Assembly (NCBI GenBank): GCA_024399225.1
Contig: JAKSHV010000003.1
Location: forward strand, 1 to 24,719
Origin: an archaeon
GTDB taxonomy: Archaea > Thermoplasmatota > Thermoplasmata > Methanomassiliicoccales > Methanomethylophilaceae
Reading direction: 5' to 3'
Length of the DNA stretch: 24,719 nt
Shown: positions 1-6,757 of the stretch, one piece after another
Layout: the number at the start of each line of letters is the position of its first letter
Position numbering within the stretch: the first letter of the stretch is position 1
Notes under the pieces: generated by a model
Databases searched by the model: none
Told to the model about the DNA's origin: nothing
The model's input: the letters and a program-made list of their open reading frames with translations, nothing else
Program-made: the position numbers and the translations under genes

Positions 1-110
1 AGCCACGGGGTGCATCCGCCGTGCCTGTGGGAAGGACATACCTTGAGGCATCTCTTACAGCCCACACAGTTCTCCTGCAGTTCGATTACAAACGAAGGTA
101 CGGCACACAT
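1..110 (-). CDS. Ferredoxin-like 4Fe-4S protein, 5' end only
   Basis: The reverse strand from ATG at 110 reads an open frame of 36 codons to the window edge. It contains one classical 4Fe-4S motif, CVGCKRCLKVCP, with cysteines at residues 15, 18, 21 and 25 and a further cysteine at 33. This spacing is typical of bacterial-type ferredoxin domains that carry electrons in anaerobes. The segment after the cluster (SHRHGG) is not typical of a small ferredoxin, so the domain may begin a larger redox enzyme. The start fits a TATA-like element at 132-139, about 26 bases upstream, giving a leaderless transcript. The gene is divergent from the ASCH-like gene. The remainder lies outside the window, so the exact protein cannot be named. 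Confidence 0.6.
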   Translation of the reverse strand, partial: MCAVPSFVIELQENCVGCKRCLKVCPSHRHGGCTPW

Positions 111-130
111 TACGTCCGCATCCCTTTCCT

Positions 131-141
131 CCTAAATAGTG
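131..141. promoter_or_regulatory. Shared TATA-like element of a divergent gene pair
   Basis: The sequence CCTAAATAGTG reads as a TATA-like element on both strands. Its centre, about 137, is 27 bases from the start codon at 110 on the minus strand and 27 bases from the start codon at 164 on the plus strand. Archaeal TATA boxes sit about 26 bases before the transcription start, so both transcripts would be leaderless. On the minus strand an AGGAGG-like stretch (129-134) lies just downstream of the box. The call rests on position and composition only. Confidence 0.45.
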
Positions 142-163
142 CTATTCCGTTAACGGTGGTAAG

Positions 164-550
164 ATGTACGGACTTCTGATGATGAAGCTCTATGCCGACG
201 AGATCCTCGACGGGAGGAAGAACAACGATGCCCGTCTCTACCCTACCGATAAAAGAGGCACCATCGCCATCGTGGATTCGACATCGTTCAAGGTCTACGG
301 AACGGCGGAGCTCACCGGTATCAGGGAGATAACCTATGAGGAGTTCGTCAGATGGCATCAGGTGGGGCCTTTCGAGAACACACCCATCGCACCGTACAGC
401 GAGGGCAAAACCTGCTACTCGTACGAACTGTCGAATGTGAAGAGGCTTCCGGTGCCCTACAGACTCCCCAAGGACGAAAGTGCCAGGATGTGGGTGGAGA
501 TCCCTGAGAGAATTTCAAGGAACTTCTTCGCCCAATCAACCTTATTCTGA
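164..550 (+). CDS. ASCH/PUA-like domain protein, 128 aa
   Basis: A short soluble protein whose first third resembles ASCH domains of the PUA-like fold. Residues 8-38 contain YADEILDGRKNNDARLYP followed by the beta strand GTIAIVD, where ASCH proteins have an I-L-x-G-x-K-x-x-x-x-R signature followed by a G-D-x-I strand. ASCH proteins are thought to bind RNA or modified nucleotides; some are nucleases or amidohydrolases. The substrate here cannot be read from sequence. Methionines at residues 6 and 7 are alternative starts. ATG 164 is chosen because it lies 27 bases from the TATA-like element; GGTGG at 154-158 could act as a ribosome site. The 3' end overlaps the convergent HAD gene by nine bases. 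An 82-aa antisense frame (110-358) is treated as a shadow. Confidence 0.6.
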   Translation: MYGLLMMKLYADEILDGRKNNDARLYPTDKRGTIAIVDSTSFKVYGTAELTGIREITYEEFVRWHQVGPFENTPIAPYSEGKTCYSYELSNVKRLPVPYRLPKDESARMWVEIPERISRNFFAQSTLF

Positions 551-1393
551 GCAGTTGCACTGCCTCTGCTTCTTGGCGATCCTTTCGAGGTTGTCCTGCA
601 CGTTCATGGATTCGAGGATCTCGGAGACGATTCCGAAGAGTTCGCTGTTCGCGCTGTAGTCGGCGGGTGCTATGAAGTCGACCCTCTCGTCCTGCAGGAG
701 CTGTTTCGCCACATTGTCGCAGTGTCCGTACACTCCGATGGAACGTCCGCCCTTGTTCTTGACGATCTGCATGCAGGGGATGTCGGTGAACCCGTCTCCG
801 AAGTAGATCATGTTGTGGTAGGGGACCCTTCTGTCGCCTTTGACCTTCCTGTTCACGATGGTGTTGTCGGCGAGGTTCATCAGACCCTTGTTGATCCTGG
901 AGATGTACTGGGTCTTTCCGGTGAAGTTGATGACGTCGAGAACCCAGTCGGCCTCACCGTCGGCGTTGTAATCATACTCGCAGCCGAAGACCTCCTTGAA
1001 CCTGCCGTAGATGGAGGTACCTTCGATGATCTCCTCGAAACCGGAGGAGATGACATAGTGTTCGATCTCGAGGCCCATGTGCTCGCCGAGCTTGTTGATG
1101 TTCTCGAACCAGCTGGTGACCCCGGGCATGAGCATCTTGTCAACCTTGGGTCCGTAGGACCTGAGGAATTCGCGGGTCAGTTTCTTACCCTGTTTCTCCA
1201 CCTCTTCCTTCACGAACTTCATGACCTCGAGGTTCCTGTCCATACCCTTGTCCAATGCACGGGTGTTGGCGATCTTCCAGAATTCCTCGGTGGTGTAGCC
1301 GAGGTCCTCGATGAGTCCGCACTCCTGCATGTTTCCGTCTATGAGGGTGTTGTCGAAATCGTAGATCATGGCGATTACTGGGCGGCAGTTCAT
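542..1393 (-). CDS. HAD-superfamily phosphatase, 283 aa (phosphoserine phosphatase-like)
   Basis: A haloacid-dehalogenase-type hydrolase. Motif I is DFDNT at residues 12-16, with D12 the expected nucleophile and D14 the acid/base. Motif II is ISSGF (115-119), a lysine near 160 fits motif III, and motif IV is GDGFTDIP (199-206) with D200 and D204 as probable Mg2+ ligands. The long insert between motifs I and II suggests a C1 helical cap as in the phosphoserine phosphatase-like group, which acts on small phosphorylated metabolites; the substrate is unknown. The C-terminus ends in a short Cys-rich tail (CNCSE). ATG 1393 is chosen because TTATAT at about 1416-1423 is 26 bases upstream and no ribosome site is visible; the methionine at residue 9 is an alternative. 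The stop overlaps the convergent ASCH-like gene. Confidence 0.85.
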   Translation of the reverse strand: MNCRPVIAMIYDFDNTLIDGNMQECGLIEDLGYTTEEFWKIANTRALDKGMDRNLEVMKFVKEEVEKQGKKLTREFLRSYGPKVDKMLMPGVTSWFENINKLGEHMGLEIEHYVISSGFEEIIEGTSIYGRFKEVFGCEYDYNADGEADWVLDVINFTGKTQYISRINKGLMNLADNTIVNRKVKGDRRVPYHNMIYFGDGFTDIPCMQIVKNKGGRSIGVYGHCDNVAKQLLQDERVDFIAPADYSANSELFGIVSEILESMNVQDNLERIAKKQRQCNCSE

Positions 1394-1415
1394 GAAGACC
1401 CAGATGAATCAAAAA

Positions 1416-1423
1416 CATATAAG
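1416..1423 (-). promoter_or_regulatory. TATA box of the HAD phosphatase gene
   Basis: The minus strand reads CTTATATG, centred about 26 bases before ATG 1393, which places the transcription start at the start codon. No purine-rich ribosome site precedes the ATG. Confidence 0.55.
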
Positions 1424-1465
1424 GGTTTGACCGTGCCGGTGATCCGGACACGGTCTGGAAAGGTT

Positions 1466-2908
1466 TCACTTCTTCTTTTTGGATTTGGAGTATTCCTTGG
1501 CCGCGGACTTGAAGACCTTCTTGGCCGCACTCTTTCCGGCGGACTTGGCTGCCTTCTGGGCACCCTTCTTTCCGCCTTTCGCACCGCCGATGAGGACCTT
1601 CTTGACGATGATTCCGAGGGCGGCGATGGCGACTGCGATCACTGCGAGATACCAGGGGTGTTCCTCGACCTCGTCGACGACCCTGTTAACCATGGTGTAC
1701 TCGCCGGGCTTGTACTCGGGATCGTAGTTGTTGTTGAAGTCCTTATTGAAGGAGGTGGCGTAGAAGTTCGCCACATCTGCGGAATAGATGATGACCGCCA
1801 TCTCACGATCCTCGTGGAAGGAGGTGGGAGTCATGTTCACGGATCCGACCCATACCGCGTCATCGACGATGATTCCCTTGTTGTGGGTGATGCTGAATCC
1901 GGTTCCTCCCTTGATGGGGGATGCCTTGACCTTGGTGTCGTGGTTGAGGTCGTAGATGAGCTGGCTGTGGGCCTGGTCCTTGGGCTTCTCGTAGGAGATG
2001 TCCAGAACGTACTTCACATCGACACCGGCATTGGCCTTGTCGACCATCCATTTGATGGGTCCGTCGGTGGTGTAGTTGGCATACTTGGGGCTGATGTCGA
2101 GTTCCTCGACGTACAACCTGGTGGTGGCGGTGCCCATGTACTCCTTCATGAGGTTGAAGGAGGTGTCGGGGGAGTGTGCGGGATAGACCTTAACTCCGGA
2201 GTATGAAGTGGTTGTATAGGACTTGAGAGTGTAGGTTCCGACGGCATCCTTGGATGCGATGCTGGGGGAATAGACGTCCTCGATCTTGTTGACATCGTTG
2301 TCATCTTCGAAATCGTGTTTGAAGATGTTGTTGTACATGTAGCTTGCATATGCGGGACTCTCGATGATGGCTCCCCATCCCCTGTTTCCGGTACTGGAGC
2401 TGAAGTTACCCTGGGTCCAGTTCTCGGAGGTGATGATGACCTTCTTCTCATCGATGATTGCGTACTTGTTGTGCAGGTAGTCGAACTGTGCGTTCTCCGC
2501 ACCCTTGAAGTTGATGAGCCTGACATCGCCATGATACTGCTGGTCGAGCTGCATGAGCATCTCGTTGTTGCTGGAGACTCCGAGAGGAGTTCCGTCGATG
2601 AGGACCTCGACCTTGACTCCGGCATTGGCCTTCTGGGAGAGAAGGGCGATGGTCTCCTTGCTGGAGAACAGATAGACTGAGATGCGGATCGAGGTGGTCG
2701 CATCGTTGATCGCATTCATTACGGGGATTCCCTTACATTCGGGGAATGTGAACGGAGTCACGGTTGAGTCGAACATGTAGGAGGATTCCCCTAATGAGTT
2801 GGGTCCGACCGCGGGGGACTCGGCGTCCGAATAATCAGAAACTGCAACGGCGAAGGAGGCCAGTAGGACTACCAGCAGCACAGCCGTTGTTCCCATCCTT
2901 TTGTGCAT
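1466..2908 (-). CDS. Secreted, membrane-anchored phospholipase D-like protein, 480 aa
   Basis: The protein has a signal peptide (hydrophobic residues about 7-22), two PLD/HKD catalytic motifs, a C-terminal membrane helix (about 420-438) and a basic tail. The first motif is HNKYAIID (H146, K148, D153) followed by S161 and N163; the second is HNKGIIVDD (H342, K344, D349) followed by S356 and N358. Two complete motifs imply an active phosphodiesterase, either phospholipase or nuclease (Nuc/Zuc-like); substrate unknown. The tail holds 17 lysines in the last 45 residues, with repeats such as AAKSAGKSAAKK resembling histone H1 tails. The topology predicts catalytic domains outside and the tail in the cytoplasm. 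The open frame extends to 2950, but a TATA box at 2928-2936 lies inside that extension, so ATG 2908 is chosen. ATG 2896 is also possible. It is separated from the next gene upstream by a hairpin. Confidence 0.88.
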   Translation of the reverse strand: MHKRMGTTAVLLVVLLASFAVAVSDYSDAESPAVGPNSLGESSYMFDSTVTPFTFPECKGIPVMNAINDATTSIRISVYLFSSKETIALLSQKANAGVKVEVLIDGTPLGVSSNNEMLMQLDQQYHGDVRLINFKGAENAQFDYLHNKYAIIDEKKVIITSENWTQGNFSSSTGNRGWGAIIESPAYASYMYNNIFKHDFEDDNDVNKIEDVYSPSIASKDAVGTYTLKSYTTTSYSGVKVYPAHSPDTSFNLMKEYMGTATTRLYVEELDISPKYANYTTDGPIKWMVDKANAGVDVKYVLDISYEKPKDQAHSQLIYDLNHDTKVKASPIKGGTGFSITHNKGIIVDDAVWVGSVNMTPTSFHEDREMAVIIYSADVANFYATSFNKDFNNNYDPEYKPGEYTMVNRVVDEVEEHPWYLAVIAVAIAALGIIVKKVLIGGAKGGKKGAQKAAKSAGKSAAKKVFKSAAKEYSKSKKKK

Positions 2909-2927
2909 GCATCGGGGTATGTCCCCC

Positions 2928-2936
2928 TTATATAGG
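2928..2936 (-). promoter_or_regulatory. TATA box of the PLD-like gene
   Basis: The minus strand reads CTATATAAG, the strongest TATA match in the window. Its centre is about 25 bases before ATG 2908, fixing a leaderless start there and excluding the longer frame from 2950. Confidence 0.65.
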
Positions 2937-2967
2937 AACATACCGAGCATAACTGGAAATTGTTATT

Positions 2968-2991
2968 CCGCACCCCTTCGGCAGGGTGCGG
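2968..2991 (-). terminator. Hairpin after the three-gene MscS operon
   Basis: Perfect 8-bp inverted repeat CCGCACCC / GGGTGCGG with an 8-base loop, starting nine bases after the stop codon of the 424-aa gene. On the minus strand it is followed by an A/T-rich stretch (AATAACAATTT). It separates the operon from the promoter of the PLD-like gene. Confidence 0.55.
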
Positions 2992-2999
2992 GTTGAGGT

Positions 3000-4274
3000 T
3001 TAAGGCGAAGCGATCTTCTCGAACGTATACATGAAGAAGTACTTCTGTCCGGCGAGATTGTAGTAGAACTTGAACTCGATCGTATCAGTGTTCGAATCGT
3101 ACTTTCCGAATCCCATCGCCATTCCCTTGTCGCTCATGAAATCGAGGGACACGGTGGCGATGATCCAGTATTTTCCGGGATCGTCGTAGGCTTTGACGGA
3201 GTGTCCGATGATTCCCACGGTGACGGGATGACCCATCATGTTCATGGTGATGTCGGAGCATATGAAGTTGGATCCCTTGGTGGGATTCATGACGATGACC
3301 GGTGCGGGACTCGGAGGTGTGTCGTCGACGTTTCCGTCCTGGTCGATCATCATCTTTTTGGTAATCTTCCAGGAGTCTCCAGTCTTGAACACTCCCTCTA
3401 TGGGTTCCGTTCCGGAGGTCTTCTCCTTCATCATGTACATCCTCTCGACGGCGATGAACTTGCCTGCAAGTTCGGCGGTCTCAGACATCATGGTGGACCT
3501 CATCACAAGGACCTCGTTGTTGCATTCAAGGACCCAGTTGTTACCTAACGCATCGGTGGCCATGGCCATGATTCCGTCCTCATGACAGGTGACCGCGATT
3601 CCCTGGAGGGAACGGGTGACGGATTCGTCTCCGACCATCAGCTCCATCTCGCCGAGGAACAGGGGGCCTTCGAGGTGCGTGATATAGAACTTGGTTCCCA
3701 AGAGGTCCTTGTAACATGTTCCGCCGGGGGTGTCGGGTGCGTAAAGGGAGAACGCCGAGTATCCGGCCCAGTCGGTGTTGATCCTGGAGATATCCCAGTA
3801 GGAGAACCATTCGGGGACCTTTCCGTCGAGTGTGTAGACACTGATGCTCACATAGCGTTCCACGGTGTTGCCCGAACTGACGAAGAGCTCGTTGACCACG
3901 AGGCATCCGGGAAGGATGTTCACGTATGCGAAATAATTGCCGACCGCGACATCATACGACCAGATCAGATAATCGCTCAGAGCGACGCAGGTGAACTTGG
4001 TGCCGTGCGCATATCCGAGATAGACGTTGTCCGCGGTGGTCTTCTCGAGTCTGAATGTGTTCTTCTCGCTGACCTCGTCCTTGAAGGCCTCGTTGTTGTA
4101 TCCGCGTACCGATGCCTGGTGCCACTCTCCTTCGAGGACTACCTCCCCCTCAGGCGAGGGGACATGTTCCGTCACCGTGGAGGCATAATAGCCGATTACG
4201 AATGTCACAATCATCAGCATCAATGCGACCGCGATTGCCGATTTCTTTGCATTCTCCGTGAATAATCCGCTCAT
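3000..4274 (-). CDS. Unknown membrane-anchored extracytoplasmic protein, 424 aa
   Basis: No family was recognised. Residues about 12-31 form a single hydrophobic helix after a short lysine-containing N-terminus, so the protein is probably anchored with about 390 residues outside. The body is rich in aromatic residues and in short alternating hydrophobic segments (for example YHPVTVGIIGH-like strands and the C-terminal YFFMYTFEKI), which suggests a beta-rich fold; few charged helices are visible. A Pro-rich linker (DDTPPSPAPV) near residue 310 may separate two domains. ATG overlaps the stop of the MscS gene (ATGA, 4271-4274) and is preceded by GGAGGTGG, so it is translated as the last gene of the Ig-like protein/MscS operon. 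That linkage suggests an accessory or sensor role with the channel, which is inference. A hairpin follows it. Confidence 0.72.
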   Translation of the reverse strand: MSGLFTENAKKSAIAVALMLMIVTFVIGYYASTVTEHVPSPEGEVVLEGEWHQASVRGYNNEAFKDEVSEKNTFRLEKTTADNVYLGYAHGTKFTCVALSDYLIWSYDVAVGNYFAYVNILPGCLVVNELFVSSGNTVERYVSISVYTLDGKVPEWFSYWDISRINTDWAGYSAFSLYAPDTPGGTCYKDLLGTKFYITHLEGPLFLGEMELMVGDESVTRSLQGIAVTCHEDGIMAMATDALGNNWVLECNNEVLVMRSTMMSETAELAGKFIAVERMYMMKEKTSGTEPIEGVFKTGDSWKITKKMMIDQDGNVDDTPPSPAPVIVMNPTKGSNFICSDITMNMMGHPVTVGIIGHSVKAYDDPGKYWIIATVSLDFMSDKGMAMGFGKYDSNTDTIEFKFYYNLAGQKYFFMYTFEKIASP

Positions 4275-5182
4275 TTCTGTCCACCTCCGAGATATACGCC
4301 CATGCCTCCGTTGGGGCCCATGCCGTGGTCCTTGAGGACGCGGACGACCCTTCTGAGGATGATGCTGTAGGTCTCGTCGTGGTAGTGGTAGTCGTCCACA
4401 TAGACGAGGAACTTACATTTGGTGGTGCCTCCCTCGAGTCCGTAGTACTGGAGGTGGGGGTACGGCAGGGAACCATCAGTGATCACATGTTTGACATCGT
4501 CGAGTGATTTCTCGATTGTCTCCGCCAGCTCGTCTAGGTCTACGGTGGAGATGCGGAACTGCATATGCAGTTCGAGGCAGTAACTGCCGGATTCGCCTGT
4601 CAGGTTGGTGACGGTCGAGGAGGCGAGGGTGTTGTTGGGCATGGTGATGATCTCCTCATTCTCGAAGGAGGAGAAGGTCGTGGTCATGACCCCGATGGAC
4701 CTGACGACAAGGCGAGTGGGATTGCTGTCGAGGCGGACGATATCTCCTGCCTTGACAGTGCGCGCCATCATCATTCCGATACCGGAGAAGAACTGCTGGA
4801 GGGTGGACTGAGCACCGAAGGAGATGGCCAATCCCACAAGACCCAGGGAGGTGACGATGACCACGAGGTCCACACCGAAGTGGTTCATGATCACGTACAG
4901 GCACCCGAGTACCAGGGAAGTGTTTCCGAAGAACGACATGATCGGGAATGCGGACGATTTGGTACCGTCCTCGGTGGTGTCGTCGACCCATGCCAGGACC
5001 TTGCTCAGTAGCCTGCGGTAGGCGATGGCGATGATGACCACGATCAGGATCACGACAAGGACGAACAGGATGTTGTCGATTATTCCGAGCTGGAGGGTGG
5101 ACAGACCGTACACGCGGGTGGATACGACGATGGCCAGAACCACGAACAGGATGAACAGTCCTTTGCGGAAATCGAACTTCAC
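4271..5182 (-). CDS. MscS-family mechanosensitive channel, 303 aa
   Basis: A small-conductance mechanosensitive channel that would open under membrane tension and release solutes on osmotic downshock. Hydrophobic segments lie at about 8-25, 34-55 and 80-100. The pore helix follows, with SLGLVGLAISFGAQS and a glycine/alanine-rich stretch ending MMMARTVKAGDIV, as in MscS TM3. Next comes the beta domain with PNNTLASSTVTNLT, matching the MscS P-N-x-x-(I/L)-x-x-x-x-(I/V)-x-N signature, then the cytoplasmic alpha/beta domain. ATG overlaps the stop of the upstream Ig-like gene (ATGA, 5179-5182), implying coupled translation. Its N-terminus (FRKGLF) aligns with a point inside the fused channel at 6758-8365, so this protein plus its upstream neighbour equals that fusion. 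Confidence 0.9.
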   Translation of the reverse strand: MKFDFRKGLFILFVVLAIVVSTRVYGLSTLQLGIIDNILFVLVVILIVVIIAIAYRRLLSKVLAWVDDTTEDGTKSSAFPIMSFFGNTSLVLGCLYVIMNHFGVDLVVIVTSLGLVGLAISFGAQSTLQQFFSGIGMMMARTVKAGDIVRLDSNPTRLVVRSIGVMTTTFSSFENEEIITMPNNTLASSTVTNLTGESGSYCLELHMQFRISTVDLDELAETIEKSLDDVKHVITDGSLPYPHLQYYGLEGGTTKCKFLVYVDDYHYHDETYSIILRRVVRVLKDHGMGPNGGMGVYLGGGQK

Positions 5183-5814
5183 TGCTTAAGCCCCCTTTTG
5201 ATCAAACCCTTGATATAGGGATACACAACGAAACTGACGAGATATCCGCCTGCGATAATGAAGATGAACGACAATACTGCGGGGAACCAGGAACCGTCCA
5301 GAGGTTCGTCCAGTTTGTTGTCCCACAGTCCGAGGAACCTGTTGTACATCTCGGTGCCGTTGGTGGTTGAGTGGACATCGATGGAGACGATGTTCGAGGC
5401 GGTCGCCGAGATGGGCTTTCCTCTGTCGGGATCGTTGATGCTGATATCGAACGATACGCTGTAATCTCCGGCATCGGCATACCTGTCGACAGCGATTGTG
5501 ACAGGTATGCTCTCGATCTCATTGGGCTTCACGGTGAGGTCGTGCCCTTCCGGGAACTCCAGGGTTATGAACTTGGACACCTGTCCGCCATAGACATAGA
5601 CACGGAGGTTGTTGGTGAAGTTGTTCTTCACATCGAGAAAGATCGTGAAGGATTCGCCGGTCGCCACAGTAATATTGGATGCCGAAGGGGACACCGCGAT
5701 ATCGTCATCGAGGGCGTAATGGGGGTCGTCTGCGGACGCAGACGGCATCATACAGACGGCCGCCGATGTCAACACCAGCATGAGCATAACGGCCGTTCCG
5801 AATTTACTTTTCAC
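5179..5814 (-). CDS. Secreted Ig-like protein with C-terminal TM, partner of the MscS gene, 211 aa
   Basis: Residues 1-28 form a signal peptide (basic start, hydrophobic core, cleavage likely after SASA). Residues 30-150 are a beta-sandwich-type ectodomain similar to the NEW3/COG1470 group, with patterns such as GESFTIFLDVKN and AGDYSVSFDIS. A conserved joint YNRFLGLWDN (157-166) follows, then one membrane helix (about 177-199) and a basic cytoplasmic end. The same order of ectodomain, joint and helix forms the N-terminal third of the fused MscS gene at 6758-8365, so it is probably a separate subunit sensing or bracing the channel from outside. The start codon is GTG at 5814, supported by TTTTAAA about 26 bases upstream. 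A second TATA-like element at 5823-5830 could instead serve an internal ATG at 5787, but that start would lack the basic n-region. Confidence 0.8.
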   Translation of the reverse strand: MKSKFGTAVMLMLVLTSAAVCMMPSASADDPHYALDDDIAVSPSASNITVATGESFTIFLDVKNNFTNNLRVYVYGGQVSKFITLEFPEGHDLTVKPNEIESIPVTIAVDRYADAGDYSVSFDISINDPDRGKPISATASNIVSIDVHSTTNGTEMYNRFLGLWDNKLDEPLDGSWFPAVLSFIFIIAGGYLVSFVVYPYIKGLIKRGLKQ

Positions 5815-5822
5815 GCGTCCGT

Positions 5823-5847
5823 ATTTATATGCGTGGTTTAAAATTTA
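5823..5847 (-). promoter_or_regulatory. Promoter region of the split MscS operon
   Basis: Two candidate TATA elements on the minus strand: TTTTAAA at 5837-5843, 26 bases before GTG 5814, and ATATAAAT at 5823-5830, which would start transcription near 5800. The first agrees with the leaderless spacing of other genes here; the second is the better TATA sequence. Confidence 0.4.
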
Positions 5848-5893
5848 TTGACCCAGAGGGACAAATTACATGTACAAAACCGCACAAAGGTCA

Positions 5894-5917
5894 CTGCAAC
5901 GTGTTATATCGTTGCAG
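5894..5917. promoter_or_regulatory. 24-bp inverted repeat enclosing a TATA box; candidate operator
   Basis: Perfect 8-bp arms CTGCAACG / CGTTGCAG flank TGTTATAT (5902-5909). The enclosed TTATAT is centred about 26 bases before ATG 5933 of the coiled-coil gene. A dimeric DNA-binding protein on this site would block TATA-binding protein directly. The repeat also lies about 80-100 bases upstream of the divergent MscS operon, so both could be controlled. No regulator gene is visible nearby. Confidence 0.5.
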
Positions 5918-5932
5918 CATATCGTGCGTATC

Positions 5933-6694
5933 ATGTCCGGAGGAAACGGTTCCAAAGCAGAGATCGAATGGCTTATCGAAGAGCGCAGACGCCGCATCGA
6001 GGATCTCGAGGAACAGATATCCGGAACCACCGACGAGGAACTTCTGAAAGGAATGAAGGGCATGCTCTCGATACTCAGGAACGAGATCGCGGACCTCGAG
6101 GAGGAGCTTGACGAATCCGAGGATGAGGAGGACATCGACGCCGCCATAGACGACATCGACGCCAAGATCAAGGATATCAACTCCCAGATGGACTTGGAGA
6201 CCGACCCTATCATCCGTAACAATCTCGAGGTATCCAAACGCTACCTGCAGATGGAACGCAACGGCCTTCTGATAAAGATGACCCAGACCGTAAAAAGAAA
6301 GGACCCTCAGGAGGAGAAGATCGAGGAACTCACCGCCCTCTGCGACACCCGTCTCCGTATGATCGACGAGCTCAGGGAGAAACTCGCCAAGACCGAGAAG
6401 GATCTCTCCTTCTACAAGGCGATGGCGGACAACCCCGATAGGAGGATGTCATGCGGAACCTCCCGTGTCACCGTCACCGCTGAGGAACTTGCCAAACTCC
6501 GCAACGAGGCCAAAGTCGCAGGTGTGAACAACTACAACCTGAAGACCGAGAACCGCGAACTCAAGAACCAGATCGCGATGCTCAGGAAGAACATCCAGGA
6601 GCTCACCGTGCACTGCAAGGAAAGCGACTCGCAGATCCTCATCCTGCAGAGCAGGGTTCAGGAACTCAGGAAAGAACTCGAGAAAAAGAACTGA
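5933..6694 (+). CDS. Coiled-coil protein of unknown function, 253 aa
   Basis: Almost the whole protein is charged heptad-like helix with little hydrophobic bulk: residues about 8-75 (IEWLIEERRRRIEDLEEQI and onward), 125-165 and 185-252. A short non-helical break lies around 165-180 (NPDRRMSCGTSRVTVT). An acidic stretch (about 55-70) is followed by basic segments. There is no signal peptide or membrane helix, so it is cytoplasmic. The fold is compatible with a scaffold or filament, but no family was recognised. The open frame extends upstream to 5870, but the TATA box lies inside that extension; ATG 5933 is 26 bases downstream of it and is chosen. It sits between the split MscS operon (divergent) and the fused MscS gene (convergent), which hints at a shared role in envelope stress (inference). 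Confidence 0.7.
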   Translation: MSGGNGSKAEIEWLIEERRRRIEDLEEQISGTTDEELLKGMKGMLSILRNEIADLEEELDESEDEEDIDAAIDDIDAKIKDINSQMDLETDPIIRNNLEVSKRYLQMERNGLLIKMTQTVKRKDPQEEKIEELTALCDTRLRMIDELREKLAKTEKDLSFYKAMADNPDRRMSCGTSRVTVTAEELAKLRNEAKVAGVNNYNLKTENRELKNQIAMLRKNIQELTVHCKESDSQILILQSRVQELRKELEKKN

Positions 6695-6703
6695 GTTCCG
6701 AAT

Positions 6704-6738
6704 TTTCTGAAAAACAGAAATCTCCGGCAATGCCGGAG
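6704..6738. terminator. Two hairpins between convergent genes
   Basis: TTTCTG/CAGAAA (6704-6709 / 6715-6720) is followed by the stronger CTCCGGC-AAT-GCCGGAG (6722-6738). On the minus strand the strong hairpin is followed by ATTTCTGTTTTT, as expected for a terminator of the fused MscS gene; it may also stop transcription of the coiled-coil gene. A third small repeat, CCGAC/GTCGG (6751-6765), spans the fused gene's stop codon. Confidence 0.5.
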
Positions 6739-6757
6739 TATATGGTTTAACCGACTA

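Noticed and set aside
110..358. 82-aa open frame on the minus strand
   Set aside because: Antisense to the ASCH-like gene, which has a recognisable domain and a promoter; the frame has no motif and ends in the leader of the ferredoxin-like gene.
722..2206. 494-aa open frame on the plus strand
   Set aside because: Lies opposite two genes with clear motifs (HAD and PLD). Its valine/aspartate/glycine-rich translation is the typical antisense of GC-rich codon use.
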